Positions 1 through 10,136 of a stretch of 64,000 bases of DNA are shown here, piece after piece (positions within the stretch are counted from its first letter, which is position 1; each line of letters opens with the position of its first letter). The notes beneath the pieces are model-generated. The model saw only the letters and a list, made by a program, of their open reading frames with translations, made no database searches and was not told the origin of the DNA. The stretch spans positions 4,712,001 to 4,776,000 of the forward strand of contig JAHCVI010000001.1 of NCBI GenBank assembly GCA_019096155.1, written 5' to 3'. The DNA comes from Staphylotrichum longicolle. Lineage: Eukaryota; Ascomycota; Sordariomycetes; Sordariales; Chaetomiaceae. The translations under genes were made by a program, and so were the position numbers.

Positions 1-325
1 AGAAAGGGAAAGGGAACAGGCGGCGGCGTACCTCCGCCAGGCGCGGGAGACGGTCAACGCCTTCGAGGCCGAGATCCTCCAGTACCCGTGGCTGTTTGTC
101 AGCCTGCTGACCGGGGTGGTGACGGCGCGGTTGGGGGTGCGGAGGGTGGAGGTGCGGCGCGGGGACGAGGGCGCGTTGCGCGGGGTGTTGACCACGCCGA
201 GGGCTGAGGCCGGGGTGTTGGTTCGCGTCCCCGGTCCCGGGACGGGCGAGGGCGAGGGCGAGGGTGCCCAGGGAGGAGCGGAGGGGTTGAGGAGAAAGGT
301 GGAAGGGTTGGCGATTGGGGAGTAG
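1..325 (+). CDS. C-terminal end of an unrecognised protein (5' truncated)
   Basis: An open frame enters from the left edge (first full codon at base 2) and runs to TAG at 323-325. It begins with a charged stretch and continues through YPWLFVSLLTGVVTARLGV, which could be a short membrane segment or amphipathic helix. It then becomes basic and Gly/Glu-rich, with a GEGEGEGA tract. GC-rich third positions fit coding use in the neighbouring genes. No family could be recognised, and the start lies outside the window. Confidence 0.5.
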   Translation, partial: EREREQAAAYLRQARETVNAFEAEILQYPWLFVSLLTGVVTARLGVRRVEVRRGDEGALRGVLTTPRAEAGVLVRVPGPGTGEGEGEGAQGGAEGLRRKVEGLAIGE

Positions 326-908
326 CCGGGCATTGGGGCTGAGCTGTTGGATGAACGGAAGTGATGGGACACGGGGGGGATGGATATACCAGCGTGTGTT
401 GAAAGATCGGATATGAGGTGGGGACCGCGGCGGGCAACCGCTGGATGAGGGGGCGAGGTTATGTGCGTTTGGAACGACATTTGGAAGACGAACTGCATTC
501 AGGACGAAAGGGTGGGTTAGGATCTAATGTAGAGACGTTGAGCGAGTTAGATATTACGTCATGCTTTAGATGGGATGGATGGATGGATGGATCATCAAAG
601 TCTCATTTGTTTAGATCAAAATGTTTGGACTCCCGCATCGAATCCGATGGCGAGCGTGCTTTATTATGTTTGGTTTCTCCAACGGGGTATCTAGTCTACA
701 ATTTCTCGGTGCTACGTCTCTCTGTATCTCTCATCTGCCTGTTCAACACCGAACATGTCGAGACTCGGTTCTCCAAATCAACAACACAAGCCCCCGTGGA
801 GGAGAGAGCGGAAGCTCGGTTTCCCCAGGGGCAAGAAGTACATACAAAGGAAACTTCTAGGGCGAAATAGTGGGTTGCTGATCCTCTCGACTTGAAGGGG
901 GACTCGAA
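326..908. other. Intergenic, tail-to-tail gap
   Basis: This gap lies between the partial gene and the dynein light intermediate chain, whose stop codons face each other, so it should hold two 3' UTRs. A short GGAT repeat lies around 570-592. I see no gene, RNA or repeat family in it. Confidence 0.6.
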
Positions 909-2702
909 CTACTTGGTCGACGCCCCTCGCCTATTCATCAGGCCGTGGAAGAAGGCCTGCAGGTTCTCCGTGTCCATCTGGGGGGTCGAGTCCATGACTT
1001 CCTCGGCTGTCGGGCTGCCGGGTTCGGGGGATGAGCCGTAGGCTTGGCGCTCCTGGAAAATCACGAATATCATCAGTACATGGTTACAGAGTGAGTGAGG
1101 CGGGAGGAAAGAAGTCAGAAGGGGCGTACCTTAAGCCGCTGCACCATGTCGTCGGCATCCACCTGGATCCCGCCCATGTTGAACTGCACAGGCCCGATAT
1201 GCTCGAGGACCTTGGCCTCTGCCGCGCGATCCGCGTCTCCGCCGACAAGGTGCTCGTCGTCCAGCTTCTTGTGCAGCTTGTGGCGGGCATCCTCCCGCGC
1301 CGCCTCCTCCGAGTTCTTTTGCTTGAAGGCGTCCAGCACTTTGAGCTGTTGGGCAAGGAAGGCCTGAGTATCGATCGTCTCGACCTCGAGCGTTGTCGAG
1401 TGGGTGTTCCGGCCCGCTAGTTGGAGCGCATCCATGCTTGGGTCCTGAACGGCGTCTTCGTACAGGGCGACCGTTGACCCTCGGGGTCGCCCTCTGCCCG
1501 CCCACTGTTCCCGTTGACCTGCCCGTTTTCTGACGCGGCGCCGTTCGGGCTGGCACGGGGAAACGTTGATCCAGGTCTATTGACCAGCCGCTGCTTACTT
1601 GGTCGACATCGAAACCGTCCCCTCAGGACTCGGATCTTGCCCCACGAGTCCCGTTTGGCGGGATGACAACCTTGTCCTGTCGATGACGTTGTGTTTGAGA
1701 GGTTGCTTTTTGAGGATGGAATGTATCCCAAGCTGGAGTGGATTAGCGTGGGAAGCTGGGAAGGAAAGAGGGGGTCGTGTAGATTAAAGAGGCACCGTCT
1801 AGGATCGTCAATGTTAGCTCAGGAACCACGACCGACCAGGCGGGTTGCTCACGCTTCAGCAACACGGTGCGCATAAATTGTAGAACAACGTCAAATTCCT
1901 CCTCTTCCAGCTCTGGGTCTTTTCCAAGTACTCCATCTTCTCGGCCTGGCGATATCATGTTAGTTTTGCGTCTAAACGGTATGAGGGGTTCTTAGGGCCG
2001 AACATTTTGGCAAACGACGGAAAGGGGCAGACCCAGCGCATCTTCCCACTCCCCTGGCCCCATTGGGATGTCAGCCTCGGTCTCGGCCAGGGCGCTTGTG
2101 CCATCCAGGTTTGTCCCGCCGCCACGTCCCCGGTGCCGCCATGCCAGCATGACCTCCTCCATGGTCTCCTTGCATTCGTTGCTCAACGAGATCAGCACTG
2201 TCCTGAGCAGAAGAATCCATTCTCGCAGCTGGCGCATCCACTTCCACGGCTGGGACCAGTCCAGCAGCAGCACTATCAGCGTGTTCGGTATCGACTGGGG
2301 CGTGAGAAGGGGTTGTAATAGGGAGGCGAAGGCGGGCGAGGGGCTGGTGAGCGTGTACAGAGAGATGCGGGCCAGGGTGTCTTCCTGGTCGGCGTCGAGG
2401 ACATCATAGTACGTATAACCCAGGGCGAAGCTGTTGGCGACGGGGGGCATCCGCGAAACGTTTCTGTCGATGGTGCGGCGGAGATCGTTGTTGGAGAGCG
2501 TCTCGAAGAACTCGCGCTGCGAGTCGACGGTGCCTCCTAGCAGAATGATGTTCTTCTCCGGCAGCCGCCTCCCGCTGGCGACGGACGACAGCATCGAGTT
2601 CCATAGCTCCTTCTTCTCTGCTTTGTCGCCATTTTTGGAGTCAGGGCCAGAGCCGACCGAGACGGACGTGTAGGACGAGTAGCGGTTCGTGTTTGCCGCC
2701 AT
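909..2702 (-). CDS. Cytoplasmic dynein light intermediate chain, frame broken by several indels
   Basis: This is the DLIC subunit of cytoplasmic dynein 1, which links the motor heavy chain to cargo adaptors. Exon 1 (2702-2004) encodes the G-like domain with a degenerate P-loop region, NIILLGGTVDSQREFF. Exon 2 is 1945-1853, exon 3 1798-1130 and exon 4 1052-909, ending in GASTK and TAG. Family signatures such as EYLEKTQSWK, HNVIDR, DKVVIPPN and DSWGKIRVLR are all readable, but in different frames. Between about 1470 and 1910 at least six single-base indels are needed to restore one frame, for example a missing G near 1676 and an extra G near 1620. The rest of the gene is clean. Identification is firm; whether the breaks are assembly errors or real is open. 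Confidence 0.85.
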
Positions 2703-3520
2703 GGCTGCGCCCGCTCAAGAATGCACGGCAGGGTTGCGCATTGGTTCTGGTCCTCGGGTCAGGAGGGGGGCGGTTGCAAGCCAGAGCTAGAAATCGATTG
2801 CAGTCTTCGTGCTAGCAGAAAGGGACCGAGTCGAGGCTAAAGTCGATGGCTTTATCTGCTTCGTTTTGTCCTTCTTATGTCTCCAAGCATGACCAGATTC
2901 AGGGTACTTCGTTGGGTGGATTTTGGGGGTGTCGCACGGTGAGGTTGAACAGCAGCTGTTGCAGATGGTTGAATCCTCCGAAACACGATTCGCTGGGGTG
3001 AGGGCGGGCGGAGAGACGAAGAGACGCGACTTGGAGGTTCGAAATCAAAAGAGCAAGTGGGTCTCCTCCCTGAACTCGACAGGGGTTGCCCGCTGCAACC
3101 CAAACCCTGAGATGCAGGTGATCCCCGTTTGCTGCATTGTGCGTCCAGCCGGCTTGGCATCGAATGAGGACCAACCATGGTATGCAGCTACCGCGGCAGC
3201 TCCCCAGCTTCCAGCTGGGTCCAGGCAGCCAGTCCGCCAATCTGGCTCGTCTGGGAACCTTTCAGGCCCACAGTTGGCCCCAGCTCCGCCACCCTTCGAA
3301 GAGCAACCATCCCCACCTCTCGGGTCATCAATCAACCAGAGGCGTCATCGCGGATTCTATATCTGGCGCCAGCCTTGCCGCCACCCTTCTTCTGTCCTTC
3401 TTCACGTCGAGTACACTCGTGCGTCAACTTCTCCCACCTCTGGCATTTCTGCCTGGTCGAAAACACAACTCCCCGAACGACCGCGATCACTGCGATCACT
3501 GCGATCAGCAACGGTCAACC
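2703..3520. promoter_or_regulatory. Divergent intergenic region, dynein LIC and Bax-inhibitor genes
   Basis: The two flanking genes start outward from this 818 bp stretch, so it must carry both promoters and 5' UTRs. Just before the downstream ATG, a 9 bp unit GCGATCACT is repeated at 3483 and 3492, with a partial third copy at 3501. No TATA box stands out and no gene is visible. Confidence 0.55.
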
Positions 3521-4509
3521 ATGTCGGCCAACGTCAAGTACACGCCTGCTCCGCAGGAGGACCCCGATGTCAACTACACGCAGCCTCCGCCGTCGTACCA
3601 GGCCGAGAGCAGCTCCGCTCAGGACCAGGAGCGCCTGTTTGGCGGCCCGCGCAGCAGCGAGGACAATCTTCCCGATGACTTCAAGGTATGACCACCGAAC
3701 CCGACCGGGTCCTGTCGTGTCAGGACAGCCTCGCGGATCCGTTCCCCGTCCTCTGCAGTGTCGCTGACCACATCTTCGCAGTTTGGCGGCTCCGTCGCCG
3801 AAGCGACCGTTGAGATCCGCAACCAGTTCATCCGCAAGGTCTACACCATCCTGACCATCCAGCTCATCGCCACGGGTGCCGTCAGCGCCCTCAGCTTCAT
3901 GAGCGAGAGCTACAAGGGTTGGATCCAGTCGCACCCCGCCGTCGTCTGGGTCTCGGTGAGTAGTTCCCCCGCCTCCCAACTCTTGCTCTCTCCCGATCTA
4001 ACCCTTCCGTTCTCCAGCTCTTCGGCTCCATGATCTGCATGATGCTCACCTACTGGAAACGGCACTCGTACCCGACCAACCTCCTCTTCCTGTCGGCCTT
4101 TACCCTCCTCGAGGCCTACACCATCAGCGTCATCGTCTCCTTCTACAGCGCCGGCATCGTGCTCAACGCCGTGTTCCTGACGGCCGGCATCTTCGTCTTC
4201 CTGACCGCCTTCGCCTGCCAGACCAAGTACGACTTTACGAGCTGGATGCCCTACCTCTTCGGCGCCCTCTGGGGGCTCGTCATCTTCGGCTTCATGTCCT
4301 TCTTCCTCCCGCACACCAGCACCACCGAGCTCGTCTACGGCCTCTTGACCGCCCTCATCTTCAGCGGCTACATCCTCGTCGACACCCAGCTCGTGCTGCG
4401 CAAGCACCACGTCGAGGAGGAGATCGCTGCCGCCATCAGCCTGTACCTCGACATCATCAACCTGTTCCTGGCCATCCTGCGCATCCTCAACAGCCAGAAC
4501 AACAACTAA
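3521..4509 (+). CDS. BXI1: Bax inhibitor-1 / Lifeguard (TMBIM) family membrane protein
   Basis: This is a multi-pass ER/Golgi-type membrane protein of the Lifeguard family (yeast Bxi1/Ybh3), linked to calcium leak and the unfolded protein response. The start MSANVKYTP follows a CAACC Kozak context. Exons are 3521-3685, 3782-3955 and 4018-4509, with GT-AG introns of 96 and 62 bp. A hydrophilic Pro/Tyr-rich N-tail with QPPPSYQ is followed by about seven hydrophobic segments. The signature near the end reads YILVDTQLVL, then EEEIAAAISLYLDIINLFL, and the chain ends ILRILNSQNNN. The frame is clean and the length typical. Family assignment is firm; the cellular role is from homology. Confidence 0.93.
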
Positions 4510-5586
4510 AGTCGCGGGACATGACAGCTTGTGGCTGGCTTGGTAAGACGATGGGAAGGTGGTGTTGGAAAGAGAGCGTGGCGGGCTGGCTTGGGTAAAC
4601 TCCGAAGGGTGTACAGTACTTCTGGTTGTTTTTTTGGTACGGGAGGAATACGCTTTGGCTTCTTTGAGATGGGATGGACTTGTTTGGCTTCTTTGAGATG
4701 GGATGGACTTGTTTGGCTCGATGGGTTTGCCTTGCTCTTTACTGTCTGTTGAACTTGACGGAGTCCCGTAGGAAACTTGCGTTGTGAAGCGGTTACCTAT
4801 ATTTCTGAGGTCAAGATGGTTGTCGATTTTGTTTCTACTGTTGATGAATGAACAAGCGTCATGTGAAGACATGAGGTCAAGTCAGATAATGCTCTGAGCC
4901 ATTGAATACACCAATTTAGCCCAGCGACCTTCATTTCGTTAATGTGACACTACTTCTTCCGAGTCTCCCGTGGGCAACTCACACCTTTTGCCAACCTGCA
5001 ACAACCAAGTCACCAAAGCAAAAAGGGAGGAGCAAACGGCAAGCATGGGAGAGCGGGAAAATTATTTAGATGATATCTGCATTAGAAGTCCGATAATAGA
5101 AATAAGGAAAAACAGCAGACAATCAAGTAGAAAAGGCGGGTGAGGGCATGGGTATAACCGATGACATGGCGCGTTTGATGGTGAGAAAAAGACGGCGAGT
5201 TTGACCTCGCCAGAAACCGGTCTTCGCAGGTCTGATCCCGCCGGAATGGACCCTCCTCAGCCAGGGCTTCTGAAGGCCAGCACGAAGAGCAAGCCCCTCA
5301 GCAACACCTCCTCTCATAGTCTCGACACTACCCGTGCCAGTCATCCTCGGTTACCGCCCGCACCCTAAAGGTTGGTCCAGGGGGCGGATATCGTGAAAAG
5401 CGCAAGAAGCAGTCGGGGAATATTTTGTCTCTAAACACAACAAGAGAACCAACGCCTGCACGGAAAGATCGGGTGGTGGCATAAAAAGGTCGCCTAGAAA
5501 CGGGTCGAACTTTGGCTGTATCGGTGGACAGCAACGGCGGGATATCATGTTGCTGGCGAAGGGTCGAGAGAATGGCAGCCCTAGCG
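4510..5586. other. Intergenic, tail-to-tail gap
   Basis: The Bax-inhibitor and septin genes converge here, so 3' UTRs are expected. The only clear structure is the 29 bp tandem repeat at 4654-4718. Open frames on the minus strand are antisense to the upstream gene or low complexity, and I do not support any of them. Confidence 0.6.
4654..4718. repeat. 29 bp tandem repeat, 2.2 copies
   Basis: The unit TTTGGCTTCTTTGAGATGGG (first 20 bases) starts at 4654 and again at 4683, and its first bases recur at 4712. Period is 29 bp with no mismatch seen between full copies. It lies about 150 bp after the stop codon, so probably in the 3' UTR. Confidence 0.85.
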
Positions 5587-7217
5587 CTACTCGGCGCCAT
5601 TGGCCTCGTGGTTGCCGGACGCGGCCTGTTGAGCCGCGGCCGCAGCCGCCGCCTCGCGCTGCATCCGCGCCTCAATCTCGCGCAGCTGAGACTCCCGCGC
5701 AAGCAGCTCCTGGCGCTTCTCGTTGATCTCCCGCTGGACCTTGACCTCGATCTCACGGAGCTTCTCCTCCTCGCGCCGGAGCTGCTCCTCCTTGAGGCGA
5801 ACAGACTGCGAGGCAAGATCCTCAGGGTTCATCGACGAGTCGCTGCAGTCGGCCGTTAGCAAATCCCACCAGACATACGAAACGAAAGAGAGATGAGGCA
5901 ACATACACTCCAGCACCGCCCTCGACGCTCTTGCTGAGCTTCTCGGTACGGTAGTTCTCGTAGAGGAAGTCGTGGGTGATCTCCTTCAGGTCGGCCAGAT
6001 GGCTGTGCAGGAGGGCGGACCGGATGGCCAAGAAATCCGAGTGGCGCGGGTTGTCGACCTCGACGACGCCCCAAGGATACTGACGGGCGCGCACCTGGCG
6101 GCCACCAATCTCAACGACATCCTCGGATCCGACAATGGCAAACGGCATCAACCCTCTAAGCTCGGCGTTCTCCTCAACCGTGTCCTCGTCATCCTCCTCG
6201 ATGTCGTAGGGGAAGTTGTAAACAGGAATCCTATAGTGCTCAATATCCTCCATGACCAGCTTCTTGGACTCGGCAAGCTCAGAAGGGGTCAGGGAGTCGG
6301 CGCGGCCGATGACGGGAATAACGTTGACGCGGGGCGCAAGGCGCTTCATCAGCTCAATGTCGAGCTCGCGGAGACTGGCAGAAGTGTCAGGGTTATCTTG
6401 ACCGGCCGGAGAGGAAGGGAGATAAAATACCCATGACCAGTGGGGGTGATGAAGTAGAGCATGGCATGCACACGATTGTCCCTGAAGCGAGGATTACGCT
6501 TGATACGCGATTCCTCGGCCAAAATGTCATCGTATTGCCGCTCGAGGTAGCCGACGATCTCTGAGAAGCTGCGGAGAAACAAGTGTTAGTAGTCCCCCTT
6601 TTTGGTCTGGGACATGCCATGTGAAAGCGTACCTAGCCTCATTGTCAATCTGGTCACCGAAGCCAGGGGTATCGACGATGGTCAGCGAGATGCGCGTGCC
6701 CTCCTCATCCAGCTCAAGCTCTGTGGGCGGTCAGCGTGTCATTCTGTGACAAACGGTCTTGATGGCGCTGGGGCGTCTGCGTACCGACGGTGACGGGCTT
6801 GATCTTGACGCCTTCCTCGACGTGGGCGGTGGTCGGGTCGTCGGACTCCTTGTGGCCGAGGATGGTCTTGTCGCAGAGGGTGTTGACGAAGGTGGTCCGT
6901 CCTGCAGAAGGCACCGAGAGTTAGATGTAGGCCGCGAGGCGCTGCATGGGCGAGACTGAGACTCACCAGTGCCCGAGGCGCCGCACACCATCAGGCAGAA
7001 CTGGATTCCCTTCTTGACATTCTTCTTTCGGCGGATCATCTTCTGTGCCGTGAACATTGTTAGCTCGGTGTCGGGAACGGCACGTGGCGTGCCCGTGATT
7101 GACGAGGCGGGCGGTTCGGTGCGGAGTGGTGGATTGGAGGGCCAGAGAGGTCGGGAAGGCAGATATCACACAGCGCTGGGAGACAGGGAAAGGTAGACGT
7201 ACGGCCGGAGAAGACAT
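5587..7217 (-). CDS. CDC11: Septin, Cdc11/AspA type
   Basis: This is a GTP-binding-fold septin that assembles into hetero-oligomeric filaments at septa and hyphal tips. Seven exons can be placed: 7217-7203, 7042-6967, 6901-6785, 6720-6633, 6568-6431, 6374-5907 and 5842-5587, all with GT-AG introns and continuous phase. The short exon 1 encodes MSSPA, and the polybasic start of exon 2 reads KMIRRKKNVKKGIQF. The P-loop is GASGTGRTTF: the Lys of a canonical GKT/S is Arg, as in Cdc11-group septins, and an intron splits it. G3 is DTPGFGDQ and the G4-like motif is GRADSL. The C-terminus is a coiled coil (LKEEQLRREEEKLREIEVK) followed by an Ala run. The frame is intact. Placement in the Cdc11 rather than Cdc12 group rests on this P-loop and is fairly sure. 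Confidence 0.93.
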
Positions 7218-8296
7218 GATTCTGTTGTGGAGTCGGAGCCGAGTCCGTCGCGTTTTTGGGGGGAGCACGGGAAAACTAGCGCCGGCCTCAGAGGGTAATG
7301 CTGGAGGGGACGAGATGGTCTATCCAGTCACCAAAAAGTCGGAGGTTGAGGGGGTGGGTTGCGGGTGCAGTCGTCGGAGTCGAGCGACAGCAGTTGCGGG
7401 TTGGGAAAAGGAGAGAGGTCGGGAATGGGCGTTGACGGAAAATGGTAATTTCACAAAATGTTGCGGTGCTACCACTGGACTGGACAGCAGGAGCAAGCAC
7501 CTCGAGCTGTCGCCCAGAGCGAGGAGCAATGGCCAACCCGCAATTCAGGGGTTCACTCGTTCCAATGCCGCGCTAGTGCATATCTGGAAAGGCGTGCTCT
7601 AAAACCCCAGGTCCTGGGCATCGTCCCTTCAAAACATGCCCCACCGAGATAGGACGCCAGCTGAATGCCAACTGCCGGACTCTCCTGCGGTTTGTGGCCT
7701 GTGCGCTCACTCCGCTGCTGCCTCCCAGACTGACAGGGACACTGCTGAGGCAGGAGAGCGCAGCAGTGGCCGCCAAGCACAGACAGTCAGTGCGTGACAG
7801 TCTCGAGCCTGCTTCTCTTGAGACCTGAGATGAGTTAACCTGAACTTTATTCAAATCACTGTCCGATTCTTTGACTCGTCACATATCAGAGCTTGGGAGC
7901 TATGAAGTATCTTTTGGGCCGAAATTTGCCGCCAAACTAGCGCGCAAGCCTGCTTCTGCTTTGCAACAAGTGGTTTGACGCCTTCCATCTCATTGCTTCG
8001 CCGTCCAAGCCGAGGGCGAACACCAGACGTCAACACGACCCCGACTTCAAGGACGGGGGTCTGCACCCAAACGAGTGCCGTCTTTCAGAATGAAGTTGTA
8101 GCATCGATTTTTACTACAATAAACCACTGGAGTCGCAAAGACATACTTCAACTCAGATCTCAGACTTCTGGCTTATTCTCTCCTGCGGGGTCTGCCTTGT
8201 CTCTGCTGCAGTCGACATCCTCCAACTTCAACATCGACCCCTCCACGCTCGTTACTTGACTTCTTGCTTTCTTGAAGCGCTCCGCAACACATCAAC
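7218..8296. promoter_or_regulatory. Divergent intergenic region, septin and Hsv2 genes
   Basis: Both neighbours are transcribed away from this stretch of about 1.1 kb, so it should contain their promoters. Several open frames run through it, but none shows a family pattern or the codon bias of the neighbours. No repeats or RNA genes were seen. Confidence 0.5.
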
Positions 8297-9540
8297 ATGA
8301 ATACCCGAACTCCCCTGGAGAGCCCCAGCTCGACCGTCGTTCTCTCGATTTCGTTTAATGACGACTGCAGTTGTTTCGCGGTGGGACTCAACACGGGGTT
8401 TTGCAGTAAGTGCCTTCCGTGTGCACCGTTCATCCTTTATCCCCCCGGCTCATCGCTAATCTTGATCAGTATTCCACGCGGAAACATGCGCTCTGCGGAC
8501 CACCAGGGGTAAGGCCGCTACTACCCCTCGGACCCGACGCTCAGCTAACACGGCACAGACTTCAACGCGGGCGTCGGCCTGGTCCAGATGATGGGCAAGG
8601 CTAATTACGTGGGTCTTGTTGGCGGCGGAAGACAGCCCAAGTTTGCTGCAAACAAGGTAATCTCTCCCAACCTCCTGACACGAAACGACGAAAGTATCCT
8701 GACATGCTCAGCTCATCATATGGGACGACCTCAAGAGCAAGTCGGCCCTCGAGATCAGCGCCCTGACCCCCGTCCGGGGCGTCCAGCTCTCCAAGGACCA
8801 CATCGTCGTGGTGCTGCAAAACAGCGTGCGCGTCTACCGCTTCGCCAAGCCGCCGAACCTTCTGTCGGCATACGAGACGGCCAACAACCCCTGGGGGCTG
8901 TGCTGCCTGTCCCCGAAGCGCATCGCCTTTCCAGGTAGGACGACGGGGCATGTGCAGCTGGTCGAGATCGCGACGGGCAACGTCAGCATCATCCCGGCAC
9001 ACACGTCGGCCGTAAAGGCGGTGCAGCTGAGTCCGGATGGCGAGATGCTGGCGACTGCGAGCGAGATGGTACGTTGTCCTCCTCCTCCTCCTTTCCCAGT
9101 TCCTGACTTGCCATGCTGATTACGCTTCTGGGCAAAAAAACAGGGCACCCTCATCCGGGTGTTCTCAACCAGCAACTGCGCGCGCCTGGTCGAGCTCCGG
9201 CGGGGGATCGACCCGGCCACCATCTTCTCCCTGGCCTTCAACCCCTCCGGCACCATGCTCGCCTGCACCTCGGACAAGTCCACGCTGCACATCTTTGACG
9301 TGCCACACCCAAGCGGCCGTCGCGCCAGCAGCAACAGCAGCAACATTCACAATCGCCACTGAACGGAGACAGCACCACAGACACAAACAACAACGCAGCC
9401 GGCGGCGGCGGGGTGGCAGCGATGGCCGCGGCAAATGGGGCATCCTCTCCAAGATCCCCATGATGCCGCGCATGTTCTCGGACGTCTACTCGTTCGCCTC
9501 GGCGCCGTTCGAGGTGGACGACGAGGGGACCGAAGGCGGC

Positions 9541-9572
<32 letters not shown>

Positions 9573-9798
9573 AGGAGCCGGGGTGGTCGGCGGCCTCCTG
9601 CCCATGTCGGAGAGCACGACGCTCGGCACGTCGAGGCCGCCCAAGGGCGTCATTGGGTGGGTGGGCGAGAACACGCTGCTGGTCGTGGGCGCGGGCAGGG
9701 ATGCGCGGTGGGAGAAGTTTGTGGTGCATGAGGGCGGGTCGGAGGGGAGGAGGTATTGCGTGAGGGAGGGTTGGAAGCGGTATCTGGCGGGGCCTTGA
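8297..9798 (+). CDS. HSV2: PROPPIN WD40 protein, Hsv2 / WIPI3-4 type, with frameshifts in the variable loop
   Basis: This is a seven-bladed beta-propeller that binds PtdIns3P/PtdIns(3,5)P2 and acts in micro-autophagy. Exons are 8297-8405, 8470-8508, 8559-8656, 8712-9068 and 9144-9798. The lipid-binding signature reads LVELRRGIDPATIFSL; the LRRG form is typical of the WIPI3/4-Hsv2 branch rather than FRRG of Atg18. After DVPHP the frame closes at 9362, yet family-like sequence resumes in other frames: a Gln/Asn/Gly-rich loop, then KWGILSKIPMMPRMFSDVYS and finally CVREGWKRYLAGP with stop at 9796-9798. At least two one-base indels between about 9305 and 9440, in low-complexity sequence, are required to join these parts. 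Confidence 0.87.
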
Positions 9799-10136
9799 GG
9801 CGGGCGGGTTTGTTGTTTTTCTTTTGTTTTGGTAACCTGCGCGTCTATGGCGTTCGACGGCGGTGATGATAGGGAACGGAGTTTGTTTATCGGGGACGGG
9901 ACTCAGGCGCTAGGCGGGTGGCTCATGGGCGGCGAGTGTTGGCATCGGGCGGGGTTGGAAGGTGTATTGCTAGACGTCAGTCGTTGGTTTTACTGGCTTA
10001 GTCTTTATTGCCTTTAGTGGGCTGTATGGGTATCTCTTTATTTGGTATGTACACTCTCCATCCGGCGCCGCCTGAATGCGTCATACACGCTATTGGCACG
10101 ATCCTCTCCTTTTCCGCCGCGCATCTCTCATTCCCT
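9799..10136. other. Intergenic, tail-to-tail gap
   Basis: This short gap separates the converging Hsv2 and Ist3 genes and is presumably 3' UTR for both. It is fairly T-rich on the plus strand just after the Hsv2 stop. No other feature seen. Confidence 0.55.

Noticed and set aside
885..925. GTTCGAGTCCCC on the minus strand, like a tRNA T-arm
   Set aside because: It overlaps the stop codon of the dynein gene, and no acceptor, D- or anticodon arm can be folded around it.
3910..4872. 320-codon minus-strand open frame over the Bax-inhibitor gene
   Set aside because: It is antisense to exons 2-3 of a clear gene; its Glu/Asp/Gly-rich content is the usual mirror of GC-rich coding DNA.
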